Below are positions 1 to 6,553 of a stretch of DNA of 7,579 nt, in pieces. Origin of the DNA: Planctomycetota bacterium (GTDB lineage Bacteria; Planctomycetota; MHYJ01; WSZJ01; JACPWG01); assembly GCA_016220045.1 (NCBI GenBank), contig JACRIP010000191.1, positions 1 to 7,579 on the forward strand, written 5' to 3'. Position 1 is the stretch's first letter; each line of letters opens with the position of its first letter. A program made the translations under genes and the position numbers. The notes under the pieces were generated by a model. The model saw only the letters and a program-made list of their open reading frames with translations. It had not been told where the DNA came from and did no database searches.

Positions 1-1126
1 GCTCGGGGTCGGAAGCCAGGGACGGCGCCAGGTCGGCGGCGACGACCGGGGCGGTGCCGGGCTTGCCCACGACCTGGGCGGCGGCGGCGGCGGCGAGCGC
101 GCCCGCCGTGCGCCAGGGCGCGCCGGCGAGTCGCGTGAGCAGCAGGGCGGCGGCGAACGCGTCGCCGGCGCCGCAGGGATCGACGACGCGGGCCGGGCGC
201 GGCGGGAGGTGCAGGCAGCGGTCGGCGACGGGTGCGCGCACGGGGCCGGCGCCCGGCGCTTCGCCCTCGGCATCGGCATCGGCCGCGGCCAGCCAGGCGC
301 CCCGATCGCCGGCGGTGACGCAGACGTCGGCGCTGCCGAGCCGTGCGCGCACCCGCACGGCGAGGCGGGCGAGGTCCGCGGTCGCGGCCGCGGCGTCCGG
401 CGCCGCCGCCTCCGCACCGCTGCCGACCAGCGTGACCGCCTCGGCGCGATTCGTCACGCAGCCGTCGAGCCCGGGATAGGCCGCGAGTCGGCTACGGGAC
501 ATCCCCCAGACCGCCAGGCCGGCGGCGTGGGCGCTCGCGATCAAGCGCGCGGCGAAAGCGGGGGCGAGCAGGCCGCGCCCATCGGCGGTTTCGTCGTAAT
601 CGGCGAGGAGGAGGGCATGACAGCCGCGAAATGCCGCCGTGGCGGCCGCGAGACAGCGGTCGAGCGCGGCGGGCGCGGGCGGGCCGGCGGGTTCGCGGTC
701 GAGCCGGACGAGGTGCTGCGGCTCCTGCCCGCCGCCCGGGGCGAGGAGGATGCGCGCGAAGCAGCCGGTGCGGCGTTCGGGCAGCCGCAGGAAGGCGCCG
801 AGGTCGGCCCCGCGCGCGGCAAATTCGCGGTGAAGGAAGTCGCCGGCGTCGTCCGCGCCGACGCAGCCGACGGCGACCGTGGCGGCGCCGAGGCCGGCGA
901 GGTTGAGGAGGACGTTGCCGGCCGCGCCGGGCGCGCGCTCCACCCGCTCCTCGAGCGCGCGCAGGACCGGCTTCTCGGGTGACATCCCGATGGGTCGGGC
1001 GTGGACGTATTCGTCCACGTAGAAGTCGCCCGCGACGGCGACGCGCCGGCCCCGCAGGCGCGGCAGCCAGGCCGCGAGGTCGTCGCCGGGAGGCGGGAGC
1101 GCGCCCCCGCCGTCAAGGTCGCCCAC
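1..1126 (-). CDS. PfkB-family sugar kinase, HldE/RfaE kinase-domain-like (3' end off window)
   Basis: The frame is open from a GTG at 1126 to the window edge, giving at least 375 residues. Seen: the N-terminal motif GDFYVDEY (about 33-40) followed by MSPEKPV, like the GD-x-x-x-D-x-Y...ISPEAPV start of heptose kinases; a glycine-rich sugar-binding stretch PGAAGNVLLNLAGLGA (66-81); RLDREP (141-146); TNRAEA (225-230); and the PfkB signature DPCGAGDAF (316-324), where D322 should be the catalytic base. The end (VVGKPGTAPV) also matches the HldE kinase domain. Family knowledge: HldE/RfaE phosphorylates D-glycero-D-manno-heptose 7-phosphate at C1 for lipopolysaccharide core synthesis, in the cytoplasm. 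The sequence cannot tell whether a C-terminal nucleotidyltransferase domain follows. The start is uncertain: GTG 1126 lies one base after the rsfS stop, has no clear Shine-Dalgarno sequence, and probably depends on translational coupling. A ribokinase-type kinase of other specificity remains possible. Confidence 0.82.
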   Translation of the reverse strand, partial: MGDLDGGGALPPPGDDLAAWLPRLRGRRVAVAGDFYVDEYVHARPIGMSPEKPVLRALEERVERAPGAAGNVLLNLAGLGAATVAVGCVGADDAGDFLHREFAARGADLGAFLRLPERRTGCFARILLAPGGGQEPQHLVRLDREPAGPPAPAALDRCLAAATAAFRGCHALLLADYDETADGRGLLAPAFAARLIASAHAAGLAVWGMSRSRLAAYPGLDGCVTNRAEAVTLVGSGAEAAAPDAAAATADLARLAVRVRARLGSADVCVTAGDRGAWLAAADADAEGEAPGAGPVRAPVADRCLHLPPRPARVVDPCGAGDAFAAALLLTRLAGAPWRTAGALAAAAAAQVVGKPGTAPVVAADLAPSLASDPE

Positions 1127-1127
1127 C

Positions 1128-1505
1128 TTAGGTCCCGGTCTCGGTCTTGGTCGCGGCGCGCTTGCGCCAGGCTACGTGCTTGGCCTCGGTCCACAGCGAC
1201 TCGAGGTCGTAGAACCGCCGCATCTCGTGGCGCAAGAGGTGCACCACCACGTCTTCGGCCTCGAGCAGGATCCAGGCGCCGGACTCGTACCCCTGGCACA
1301 CGCCCTTGCCCAGGCCGAGTTCCTGCCAGTGCTGGCGGATCGAGTCGGCCATCGCCTGGAGCTGTTTGCTGCTCACGCCGGTGGAGAGCACGAAATAGTC
1401 GCTCACCGACGAAAGCTTGCGCATGTCGAGGACCAGCGTGTCCTCCCCCTTGCGGTCGTCCGCGATGCGGGCGCACTCGAGCGCCAGTTCTTTGCTATCT
1501 ACGAT
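1128..1505 (-). CDS. rsfS: Ribosomal silencing factor RsfS (Iojap/DUF143 family), probable ATC start
   Basis: The 125-residue product carries the RsfS fold signature throughout: DSKELALECARIADDRKGED at the start, VLDMRKLSSVSDYFVLSTG, SSKQLQAMAD, ESGAWILLEAEDVVVHLL and RRFYDLESLW. Family knowledge: RsfS binds uL14 on the 50S subunit and blocks joining to 30S, silencing translation under starvation. Start choice: an AGGAGG at 1518-1513 sits 7 bases before ATC at 1505, and RsfS proteins normally begin at exactly this place. No ATG or GTG occurs in frame upstream before the stop. The only canonical alternative is TTG at 1592; it has no Shine-Dalgarno sequence and would add 29 arginine-rich residues that do not look like RsfS. 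The family call is very secure; the start codon is inference. The gene is followed one base later by a PfkB-type kinase, probably co-transcribed. Confidence 0.93.
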   Translation of the reverse strand: MVDSKELALECARIADDRKGEDTLVLDMRKLSSVSDYFVLSTGVSSKQLQAMADSIRQHWQELGLGKGVCQGYESGAWILLEAEDVVVHLLRHEMRRFYDLESLWTEAKHVAWRKRAATKTETGT

Positions 1506-1512
1506 CTTCCAA

Positions 1513-1518
1513 CCTCCT
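1513..1518 (-). promoter_or_regulatory. Perfect Shine-Dalgarno for rsfS that decides an ATC start
   Basis: The minus strand reads AGGAGG, then seven bases, then ATC (1505-1503) in the rsfS frame. Two other genes here whose starts have a clear Shine-Dalgarno sequence, the HEAT protein and the permease, also use a 7-base spacer. Nothing but ATC lies in frame at this distance. Confidence 0.75.
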
Positions 1519-1632
1519 GAAACGGTCGCCCGGCGCCGGCGTCGTGCCGCGCCCGAGCGGTCAACACTACAACGCGAATCGCGATCGGGCAAGCAGGGTC
1601 GCCAGGCTGAGGAATGCTGCTCGCAAGGGCAG

Positions 1633-1724
1633 CCCGTTCGTAGTTCCGCCTTCAGGCGGAGCCTACGCCAAAGACGAATCGCAATTGGCCCATCGTTCCG
1701 CCTGAAGGCGGAACTACAAACGAG
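1633..1724. repeat. REPIN-like element: two palindromic units in inverted orientation
   Basis: Bases 1633-1661 and 1696-1724 are reverse complements over 29 positions with three mismatches, separated by 34 bases. Each unit is itself a palindrome. The right one (1695-1714) has perfect 9-bp arms GTTCCGCCT and AGGCGGAAC around two bases. The left one has TCCGCCT/AGGCGGA (1645-1660) enclosed by a second CGTAG/CTACG stem (1639-1643 and 1663-1667). This is the layout of a REP doublet (REPIN), elements moved in trans by RAYT (TnpA_REP) transposases, or of a small MITE. No transposase is in the window. Either unit would form a strong RNA hairpin behind the stop of the upstream TPR gene and could protect that mRNA end. 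That it is dispersed in the genome is inference. Confidence 0.75.
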
Positions 1725-1797
1725 CCGGATGGCCGATCTACGCTGCTTGGCGCCGCGGACGGCCCGGCTGCCTGGGGCGGCGATTCGCGTCGTAGTG

Positions 1798-3321
1798 TCA
1801 ATCCTGCCCGACGCTGCCGCCGGACACCGTGCGTTCGCGGGTGTCGGGCGCCATCCCCAGCCGCTGGCTACGAATCTCGTTCATCCAGTTCACGACCGGC
1901 GTCCGATCCGCGTAGTCGTGGACGGCGAGCAGGTTCTCCAGCTTCTCCAACTGCGCCCGCCAGGCCGCGCGCGCTTCCTCGGCGGGGCCGGCCGCGCCGG
2001 CCGCCACGGCCGCCGCCGCCTTCGCGTCCGCCTCCCGCACCGCGGTCCGGCTGCGCTGGACGGCTTCCAGGACCTCGCGCGTGCCCTTCCATTCGCCCAG
2101 GAAGGGGTCGGCCGGATCCTGCCCCTGGGTGCAGCCCTCCTGCAGCCGCTTCCAGCGGGGCGCGAGGGTCGGGTCGTCGAGCGCCACGCCGGCCGGCTGC
2201 TTGAGCAGCTTCTCGACCAGATGGAACAGGATGGTGCGCTCCCGCGCAACCATCGGCTTGGGCGTGAACCGCTCGCTGTCGTGGCGGACCCGGCGGTAGG
2301 CGTCGATCACCCGCAGGCCCAGTTCCTCCAGCGCTTCCCCGACCAGCTCCCGGCCGGAGGCGGGATCGATCGCCGCCGCCCAGGCGCGCTCGAGCTCGAA
2401 GGGCGCGTGCAGCCACTGCATCCAGTCCACGCGGCGCAGCCAGAATTCGCTCGCCCAGAGGTAGCGCTGGGCCATCCGCCGGCAATAGGCCGCGTTCTTA
2501 TCCAACTCCTGGTTGGCCTCGTCGATGCGCCCGCGCCCCGCGAAGAAAAAGGCGCGGCGGTACATGGCGTCGGAGACCAGGCCGTGGTAGACGTCGAGCT
2601 CCTGCCCTTTGGTGAGGTTGTGGGACTGCGCGACGCCCAGCCAATGCTCGGCGAGTTCGAACGGATCCTTCTGGAATTCGTTGAAGCATAGCTCGACCAG
2701 GTTGTCGTCCTGCGGGATGCGATGCCAGTAAATGTAGCCGATCCAGAACTCGATGTTCGGGTTCTGCGGATTGGTCTTCAGCCCGGCCTCGAGGTAGTCG
2801 AGCGCCTGCTTGACCCACTTCCACTTTTCGCGCGGCGAGTCGCACTGCGCGGCGATGTTGTAGGCCATGTTCCAGGCATTGTGGATCCAGATTTCGGCCT
2901 GCTTGGGCTGCAGGCGGACGATGGCGTCCAGGAGAAGCGGGATTTCCTCGAACTTCTTCTCGTTCTGCAGTTTGATCGCCCGGACCCAGAGGTAATCTAC
3001 GGCGATTGCCTTAAACCCGCCGAGCAGGATGCTGGAGAGGTACTCCATGAGGTACTGGTCGGGGGGCGGCTTCGCGAAGGGGTTGACGCCGGAGATTTCG
3101 AAGCGCTCGGGAAAGCGGTTGAGCACGGCGGCGCGGGCGCGCACGGCGAAAAGGGCGCCGGGGGCGGCGGCGGCGGTCGAGCGGGCCGCGTCCTCGCGCT
3201 CGGTCGTCTCGTCCACCTTGCGGTCGAGCCAGGCGAGCGCGCCGTAGGCCGCGCCCAGGAGGGCGACCGCGAGGAGGTACGGACCGTAGCGCAGCAGGCG
3301 GGCGGAGCGCGGCGTGATCAC
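1798..3321 (-). CDS. Membrane-anchored tetratricopeptide-repeat protein of an ABC transporter cluster
   Basis: A 507-residue protein starting at GTG 3321, with GAGGAG at 3336-3331 and a 9-base spacer. Residues 1-11 are basic (RSARLLR) and are followed by one hydrophobic segment (about 12-32), so the rest is predicted to lie outside the cytoplasm. Residues 99-157 (LGGFKAIAVDYLWVRA, then RLQPKQAEIWIHNAWNMAYN) match a pattern I associate with TPR proteins of Planctomycetes-like bacteria. Helical TPR-like repeats continue to about 300, with LKTNPQNPNIEFWIGYIYWH as the clearest. The tail has an Ala-rich probable coiled coil (about 415-466). The gene starts 13 bases after the permease stop, and its Shine-Dalgarno overlaps that stop, so coupled translation is likely. 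I infer an accessory scaffold for the ABC exporter; no enzymatic motif is visible and the substrate is unknown. Confidence 0.85.
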   Translation of the reverse strand: MITPRSARLLRYGPYLLAVALLGAAYGALAWLDRKVDETTEREDAARSTAAAAPGALFAVRARAAVLNRFPERFEISGVNPFAKPPPDQYLMEYLSSILLGGFKAIAVDYLWVRAIKLQNEKKFEEIPLLLDAIVRLQPKQAEIWIHNAWNMAYNIAAQCDSPREKWKWVKQALDYLEAGLKTNPQNPNIEFWIGYIYWHRIPQDDNLVELCFNEFQKDPFELAEHWLGVAQSHNLTKGQELDVYHGLVSDAMYRRAFFFAGRGRIDEANQELDKNAAYCRRMAQRYLWASEFWLRRVDWMQWLHAPFELERAWAAAIDPASGRELVGEALEELGLRVIDAYRRVRHDSERFTPKPMVARERTILFHLVEKLLKQPAGVALDDPTLAPRWKRLQEGCTQGQDPADPFLGEWKGTREVLEAVQRSRTAVREADAKAAAAVAAGAAGPAEEARAAWRAQLEKLENLLAVHDYADRTPVVNWMNEIRSQRLGMAPDTRERTVSGGSVGQD

Positions 3322-3330
3322 GGACGGGAT

Positions 3331-3336
3331 CTCCTC
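3331..3336 (-). promoter_or_regulatory. Shine-Dalgarno of the membrane TPR gene, overlapping the permease stop codon
   Basis: GAGGAG lies 9 bases before the GTG at 3321 and shares two bases with the permease TGA (3337-3335). Ribosomes ending the permease therefore sit over the next ribosome binding site, which favours coupled synthesis. Confidence 0.7.
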
Positions 3337-4690
3337 ACTTCAGCTCCCGGTCGTTCAGCAGCAGCCAGCCCAGGAGGAGCGAGATCATGCAGTAGAGCAG
3401 GGCGTAGCCGAGGTCGTGGAACACGCGCGTGAAGGGGACGCGACCGCCCTTCAGCAGGATGTCGGACACGTCGAACCGGCCGAGATCGGGGATGAGGTAG
3501 AGGACGCCCTTCACCACCACGCGCGACAGCTCGAGCACCGCCGGGGAGATGTCGTCGGGGTCGTGATGGACGTGGGCGCCGTCGTCGACGCCGCCCTGGC
3601 TGGCGATCGTGGCGTCAAGCACCCCCATGGTATCCCCGAGGAAGGAGACCATGCTGCCGGCGAGGAGCAGGAAGAACCCCAGGAACATGGACACCGGCCC
3701 CGACAGCCGCGCGGAAGCCAGGAGGGTCAGGCCGAGGACGACGTAGAACTGGGCGAACGCGAGCAGGAGCGCGCACGCGAGGTTGATTTCGAAGCCGCCG
3801 GCCGTCGGCTTCAGGCGCAGCACCAACGAGTCGGCCGCGACGCCGAGCCCGCCCATGGGCGTGAACTGCCGCACGGCGACCGTGAGCGTCGTGAGCGCGT
3901 GCGGCGGCAGCATCTTGTCGCGCTCGAACGCCACCCGGACGGTCTGGTTGTAGCGCAGGCGGACCGGCTCCATCACGATCGTGCGCGGGTGATTCGGCGA
4001 GCTGACCAGGATACTGACGTCGTTCGACGACATCCCCCAGGGCCCTTCGACCGCCAGCGTGAGGTCCAGCTCCACCTCGGCCTGCGGATCGTCGTCGTCC
4101 GAGTTCCCGAACGTCTCCCGCGTGACGTTGTAGAAGGTCCATGCCGCGTGGTTTTCCCGGCTACAGCGCATCCAGTAGACGGCGGGCGCGCTGGGGAGGA
4201 GGTTCAGGTCCACCGAGCCGGCGGACTCGAGCGGATGGCTCAGCGCGAACATGCCGGCCGGCATGACCTCCCCGGCGCGCAGCATGTCCCGGCCCGGGAA
4301 CAGCTCGCGCTCGCTCCAGCGGATGTACCCCCAGGACAAGAGCCCGGTGCCCAGCAGGAAAACCGCGAGGATCAGGCTGTAGCCGACGAACTTCCCGAGC
4401 AGATACTGGAGGCGCGAGAGCGGCTTGGTGAGCAGCGTGAAGATTTTTTTTTCTTCGATGTCGTCGGGGATGGCGGTGGCGGAGAGGAAGATGGCGATGA
4501 GGACGCCGAAGAAGCTGATGGAGCGGAGGCACCAGCTCTGGATGACCTTGAAGCGCGAGAGGTCGTCGACGGAAGGGAGGGCGAGGCCGGAGGCGAGGAC
4601 GACGACGGCGAAGGAGACGAGCACGAGGAACACGCGCTTCCGGACCGACTCCAGGAAGGTGAGACTAGCGACCGCCGCGATTTTGCCCAC
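3335..4690 (-). CDS. ABC-2 type transporter permease with large extracytoplasmic domain
   Basis: About 451 residues. Numbering below is from the alternative GTG at 4696. Membrane segments are at about 21-40, 56-75, 101-124, 305-328, 334-354 and 424-447. The stretch AIPDDIEEKKIFTLLTKPLS followed by LLGKFVG (75-105) is the hallmark cytoplasmic loop of ABC-2 permeases, and LIPDLGRFDVSD (401-412) is typical of one branch of that family. A hydrophilic, beta-rich domain of about 175 residues (127-303) lies between segments 3 and 4, predicted outside. A loop near 371-382 is rich in His and Asp (HVHHDPDD). The protein forms the membrane channel for the ATPase encoded just upstream, whose gene overlaps by 26 bases. 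GTG 4690 is preferred because GGGAG lies 7 bases before it but only 1 base before GTG 4696. The substrate is unknown. Confidence 0.9.
   Translation of the reverse strand: MGKIAAVASLTFLESVRKRVFLVLVSFAVVVLASGLALPSVDDLSRFKVIQSWCLRSISFFGVLIAIFLSATAIPDDIEEKKIFTLLTKPLSRLQYLLGKFVGYSLILAVFLLGTGLLSWGYIRWSERELFPGRDMLRAGEVMPAGMFALSHPLESAGSVDLNLLPSAPAVYWMRCSRENHAAWTFYNVTRETFGNSDDDDPQAEVELDLTLAVEGPWGMSSNDVSILVSSPNHPRTIVMEPVRLRYNQTVRVAFERDKMLPPHALTTLTVAVRQFTPMGGLGVAADSLVLRLKPTAGGFEINLACALLLAFAQFYVVLGLTLLASARLSGPVSMFLGFFLLLAGSMVSFLGDTMGVLDATIASQGGVDDGAHVHHDPDDISPAVLELSRVVVKGVLYLIPDLGRFDVSDILLKGGRVPFTRVFHDLGYALLYCMISLLLGWLLLNDRELK
4444..4452 (-). other. A9 homopolymer inside the permease gene, possible slippage site
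   Basis: Nine consecutive A on the coding strand span codons Glu82-Lys83-Lys84-Ile85 of the permease (numbering from GTG 4696). By my reading, losing one A gives a TGA after about 25 further codons. Gaining one opens a frame that runs to a stop at 4161. Both would truncate the protein. Such a run is rare in DNA this GC-rich. Confidence 0.6.
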
Positions 4691-5534
4691 CGGCACTCTC
4701 CCGGATCGTCTTCAGGAAGAGGTCCTCCAGCGTCTCCGAGGGATGGCTGACGGCGGAGACGGAGGCGCCGGCTTCCCCCAGGAGCGCCCGCAGCTTGGCT
4801 TCAAGCTCGGGAGTGAGGTTTTTCACGGTGACCTGCGACAGGTCGGGAATGGTCAGGAGCTGTTCCACCGACCCGACGCGGCGCAGCACGCCGAGGTGGA
4901 GGATCGCGATCCGGTCGCACACGTCCTGGATGTCCGCGAGCAGGTGGCTCGACATCAGGACGGTCTTGCCGCGGCTCTTGAGCTCGCCGATGAGGTCCTT
5001 GAGCTGGCGCGATACGATCGGGTCAAGGCCCGACGTCGGCTCGTCCAGGATCACCAGTTGCGGATCGTTGATCAGGGCCTGCGCGAAGCCGATGCGCCGC
5101 GCCATGCCCTTCGAGTACTCGCGCAACCGGCGCTTGCGCACGTCCCACAGGCCGACCAGCTTGAGCAGCTCCTCGCCGCGGCGCTTCCGCTCCTTGCGCG
5201 GCATGCGGAAGAGCCGGCCGTAGAAATCGAGGGTCTCTTCCGCGTTCAGGAAGCGGTAGAGATACGACTCCTCCGGCAAAAACCCGATGTACTGCTTGGC
5301 GCTGATGTCGGTCGGATCGCGGCCCAGGATCTCCGCCCGGCCCGCGCTCGGGTAGAGCAGGCCGAGGAACAGCTTCATCGAGGTCGTCTTGCCCGAGCCG
5401 TTCGGCCCGAGCAGTCCGAAAACCTCGCCGCGATGGATGTCGAGGGTCAGCCGGTCCAGGGCGCGGTTCTTCGGCCGGCCCCAGAAATCGGTGAAGTCCT
5501 TGGTCAGATCGACGGCGCGGATCGCGGCGTCCAC
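4665..5534 (-). CDS. ABC transporter ATP-binding protein (ABC-2 exporter type)
   Basis: 289 residues from GTG 5534, with GGGAG at 5544-5540, 5 bases upstream. Seen: Walker A GPNGSGKTT (43-51); a Q-loop region IGFLPEE (83-89) with Glu where many ABC ATPases have Gln, as is common in this branch; signature EYSKGMARR (139-147) in place of LSGGQ; Walker B LVILDEP (160-166) with catalytic Glu165; D-loop SGLD; and switch His197 in SSHL. A C-terminal regulatory segment of about 70 residues ends in SHPSETLEDLFLK, typical of CcmA/NatA-like export ATPases. The protein powers the permease encoded immediately downstream, with overlapping reading frames. It begins 43 bases after the HEAT-protein stop and is probably in the same transcript. 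The family call is certain; the cargo is not visible. Confidence 0.96.
   Translation of the reverse strand: MDAAIRAVDLTKDFTDFWGRPKNRALDRLTLDIHRGEVFGLLGPNGSGKTTSMKLFLGLLYPSAGRAEILGRDPTDISAKQYIGFLPEESYLYRFLNAEETLDFYGRLFRMPRKERKRRGEELLKLVGLWDVRKRRLREYSKGMARRIGFAQALINDPQLVILDEPTSGLDPIVSRQLKDLIGELKSRGKTVLMSSHLLADIQDVCDRIAILHLGVLRRVGSVEQLLTIPDLSQVTVKNLTPELEAKLRALLGEAGASVSAVSHPSETLEDLFLKTIRESAGGQNRGGR
4698..4702 (-). promoter_or_regulatory. Shine-Dalgarno of the permease gene, favouring GTG 4690
   Basis: GGGAG within the end of the ATPase gene is followed by AGTGCCG and then GTG (4690-4688), a 7-base spacer. The earlier in-frame GTG (4696) would leave a 1-base spacer, too short for normal initiation. 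Confidence 0.6.
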
Positions 5535-5577
5535 GGAAACTCCCCTGCGAAGCGGGATGGATATCGGGCGGCGCGCG

Positions 5578-6489
5578 CTACTTCGGCGCTTCGGGCTTGG
5601 GCGCCTCCGGCTGCGGCGGTTCGGGCTGGGGAGCGTCCGCCTTCTTCTCCGCGGCGCCGAACTCGGCCTTGTGGGCGTCCCACCAGACCTTCCATTTCTT
5701 GATGGCCGAGGCGAGGTCCGCCGCCGAAGCGGTCAGCGAGCCCTGGTCCTGGCCGACGATGCGCTCGAGCGCGCGCGCGGCGTAGTAGTTCACGCCGTTC
5801 GACGTGTGCGGCTCCTGCATCGCATTGTCGAGCATGCGCACCAGCTCCGGGACCGCTTCGCGCGTGCCCAGGCGGCCCAGGGCCTGGGCCGCGCCGCAGC
5901 ACACCAGGCGCTCGTGGAAGGTCTGCCCCTGGTCCTTGAGCAGTTCGAGCAGCTTGGGCGCGGCCGCGGCGGCGCGCAGGTTGCCGAGCGCGCGCGCCGC
6001 TTCATCGCGCAGGTCCACGTCCATGCTGCCCCGCGCCTCGATCAGCGCGGGCACGGCCGCGGCGTCGGCGAGCCGCCCGAGCGTGCGCGCGGCGGCCGAC
6101 GCCACGCTCGCCTGATAGGTGTCCGGGTCCTTCAGCACGGCGATCAGCGCCGGCACGGACGACGTGTCGCGCAGATCGCCCAGCAGCTCGCACGCGATAT
6201 AGCGCTTCTGCGGGCCGTTGTCCTTGAGCAGCTTCGCGACCACGGCGGCGGCGGGCCGGCCGAGGTCGAGCACCTCTTCGCGCGCCTCTTCGGCGGCAAT
6301 CGGATCGTCGCCCAGCACGCGTCCGAGGAGCGCTTCGACGTCGGCTTCGAGCGTGGGGCGGGCCGGCGCGGCCGCCGGCGCAGGAGCAGCGGGGGCGGGA
6401 GTGGCGGGTGTCGCCGGCGGAGTCTGGGCGAACGCGCCGGGCGCGGCCAGCACAAGGGCGGCAAGTCCCCAAGCAACGGGACGGAGCAT
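5578..6489 (-). CDS. Secreted HEAT-repeat protein
   Basis: 303 residues from ATG 6489, with AAGGAG at 6502-6497 and a 7-base spacer; this is the only ATG start I favour in the window. Residues 1-21 form a signal peptide (MLRP, then a hydrophobic core, cleavage expected after GAFA), so it acts outside the cytoplasm. A Pro/Ala-rich linker (22-45) follows. Four or five HEAT/PBS-type helical repeats lie at about 75-245; clear copies include IACELLGDLRDTSSVPALIA and EAARALGNLRAAAAAPKLLE. Then comes W-x2-WW-x3-K (266-274), a closing motif I associate with such proteins in Planctomycetes-like genomes, and a short Pro-Glu/Lys repeat tail (287-303). HEAT repeats bind proteins; no catalytic motif is visible. 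A consensus promoter precedes the gene and the ABC ATPase follows after 43 bases, so a role in that envelope complex is inferred. Confidence 0.9.
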   Translation of the reverse strand: MLRPVAWGLAALVLAAPGAFAQTPPATPATPAPAAPAPAAAPARPTLEADVEALLGRVLGDDPIAAEEAREEVLDLGRPAAAVVAKLLKDNGPQKRYIACELLGDLRDTSSVPALIAVLKDPDTYQASVASAAARTLGRLADAAAVPALIEARGSMDVDLRDEAARALGNLRAAAAAPKLLELLKDQGQTFHERLVCCGAAQALGRLGTREAVPELVRMLDNAMQEPHTSNGVNYYAARALERIVGQDQGSLTASAADLASAIKKWKVWWDAHKAEFGAAEKKADAPQPEPPQPEAPKPEAPK

Positions 6490-6496
6490 CGTCGGT

Positions 6497-6502
6497 CTCC
6501 TT
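6497..6502 (-). promoter_or_regulatory. Shine-Dalgarno of the HEAT-repeat gene
   Basis: AAGGAG with a 7-base spacer to ATG 6489. It fixes the start and shows that a longer same-frame opening upstream, back to 6984, is not coding. Confidence 0.8.
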
Positions 6503-6524
6503 CGGAAAGGCACGGGGCCGAGTT

Positions 6525-6553
6525 CGGGGGCGAGATTATAGTCAGCGCCCCCG
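6525..6553. promoter_or_regulatory. Inverted repeat framing the -10 box, possible operator
   Basis: Perfect 8-bp arms, cgggggcg at 6525-6532 and cgcccccg at 6546-6553, enclose 13 bases containing the TATAAT. One arm lies in the spacer and the other covers the expected transcription start, an ideal place for a dimeric repressor. In GC-rich DNA a G/C-only arm pair can also arise by chance. No regulator gene is in the window. Confidence 0.45.

Larger units (their letters stand above)
1506..1797. other. Intergenic region between the membrane TPR gene and rsfS
   Basis: About 290 bases without a supported gene. It holds a REPIN-like inverted pair of palindromes (1633-1724) and the rsfS Shine-Dalgarno sequence. 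On the minus strand a weak promoter-like arrangement exists around 1592-1565 (TTGCCC, then TAGTGT 17 bases later), too poor to call. There is no T-rich terminator tail after the palindromes, so a factor-independent terminator is not supported. Confidence 0.6.

Noticed and set aside
541..1476. 311-residue open frame on the minus strand
   Set aside because: It is out of phase with both rsfS and the kinase, which carry the conserved motifs. Its product is Arg/Pro/Ser-rich low-complexity sequence.
1506..1592. TTG-initiated N-terminal extension of RsfS
   Set aside because: It has no Shine-Dalgarno, would add 29 mostly Arg/Ser/Ala residues, and includes the AGGAGG as coding sequence. It is kept only as the canonical-codon alternative.
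1639..1714. Intrinsic terminator for the membrane TPR gene
   Set aside because: The hairpins are strong, but neither is followed by a U-rich tract in the transcript direction, so a repeat element explains them better.
1417..2691. 424-residue open frame on the plus strand
   Set aside because: It is antisense to rsfS and the membrane TPR gene, runs through the REPIN-like palindromes, and shows no domain pattern.
3314..4750. 478-residue open frame on the plus strand
   Set aside because: It lies opposite the permease, whose minus-strand reading has clear family motifs and membrane segments. The plus product is a Glu/Arg/His-rich shadow typical of GC-rich antisense frames.
4425..5702. 425-residue open frame on the plus strand
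   Set aside because: It is antisense to the ABC ATPase, whose Walker A, signature, Walker B and switch-His motifs are all intact on the minus strand.
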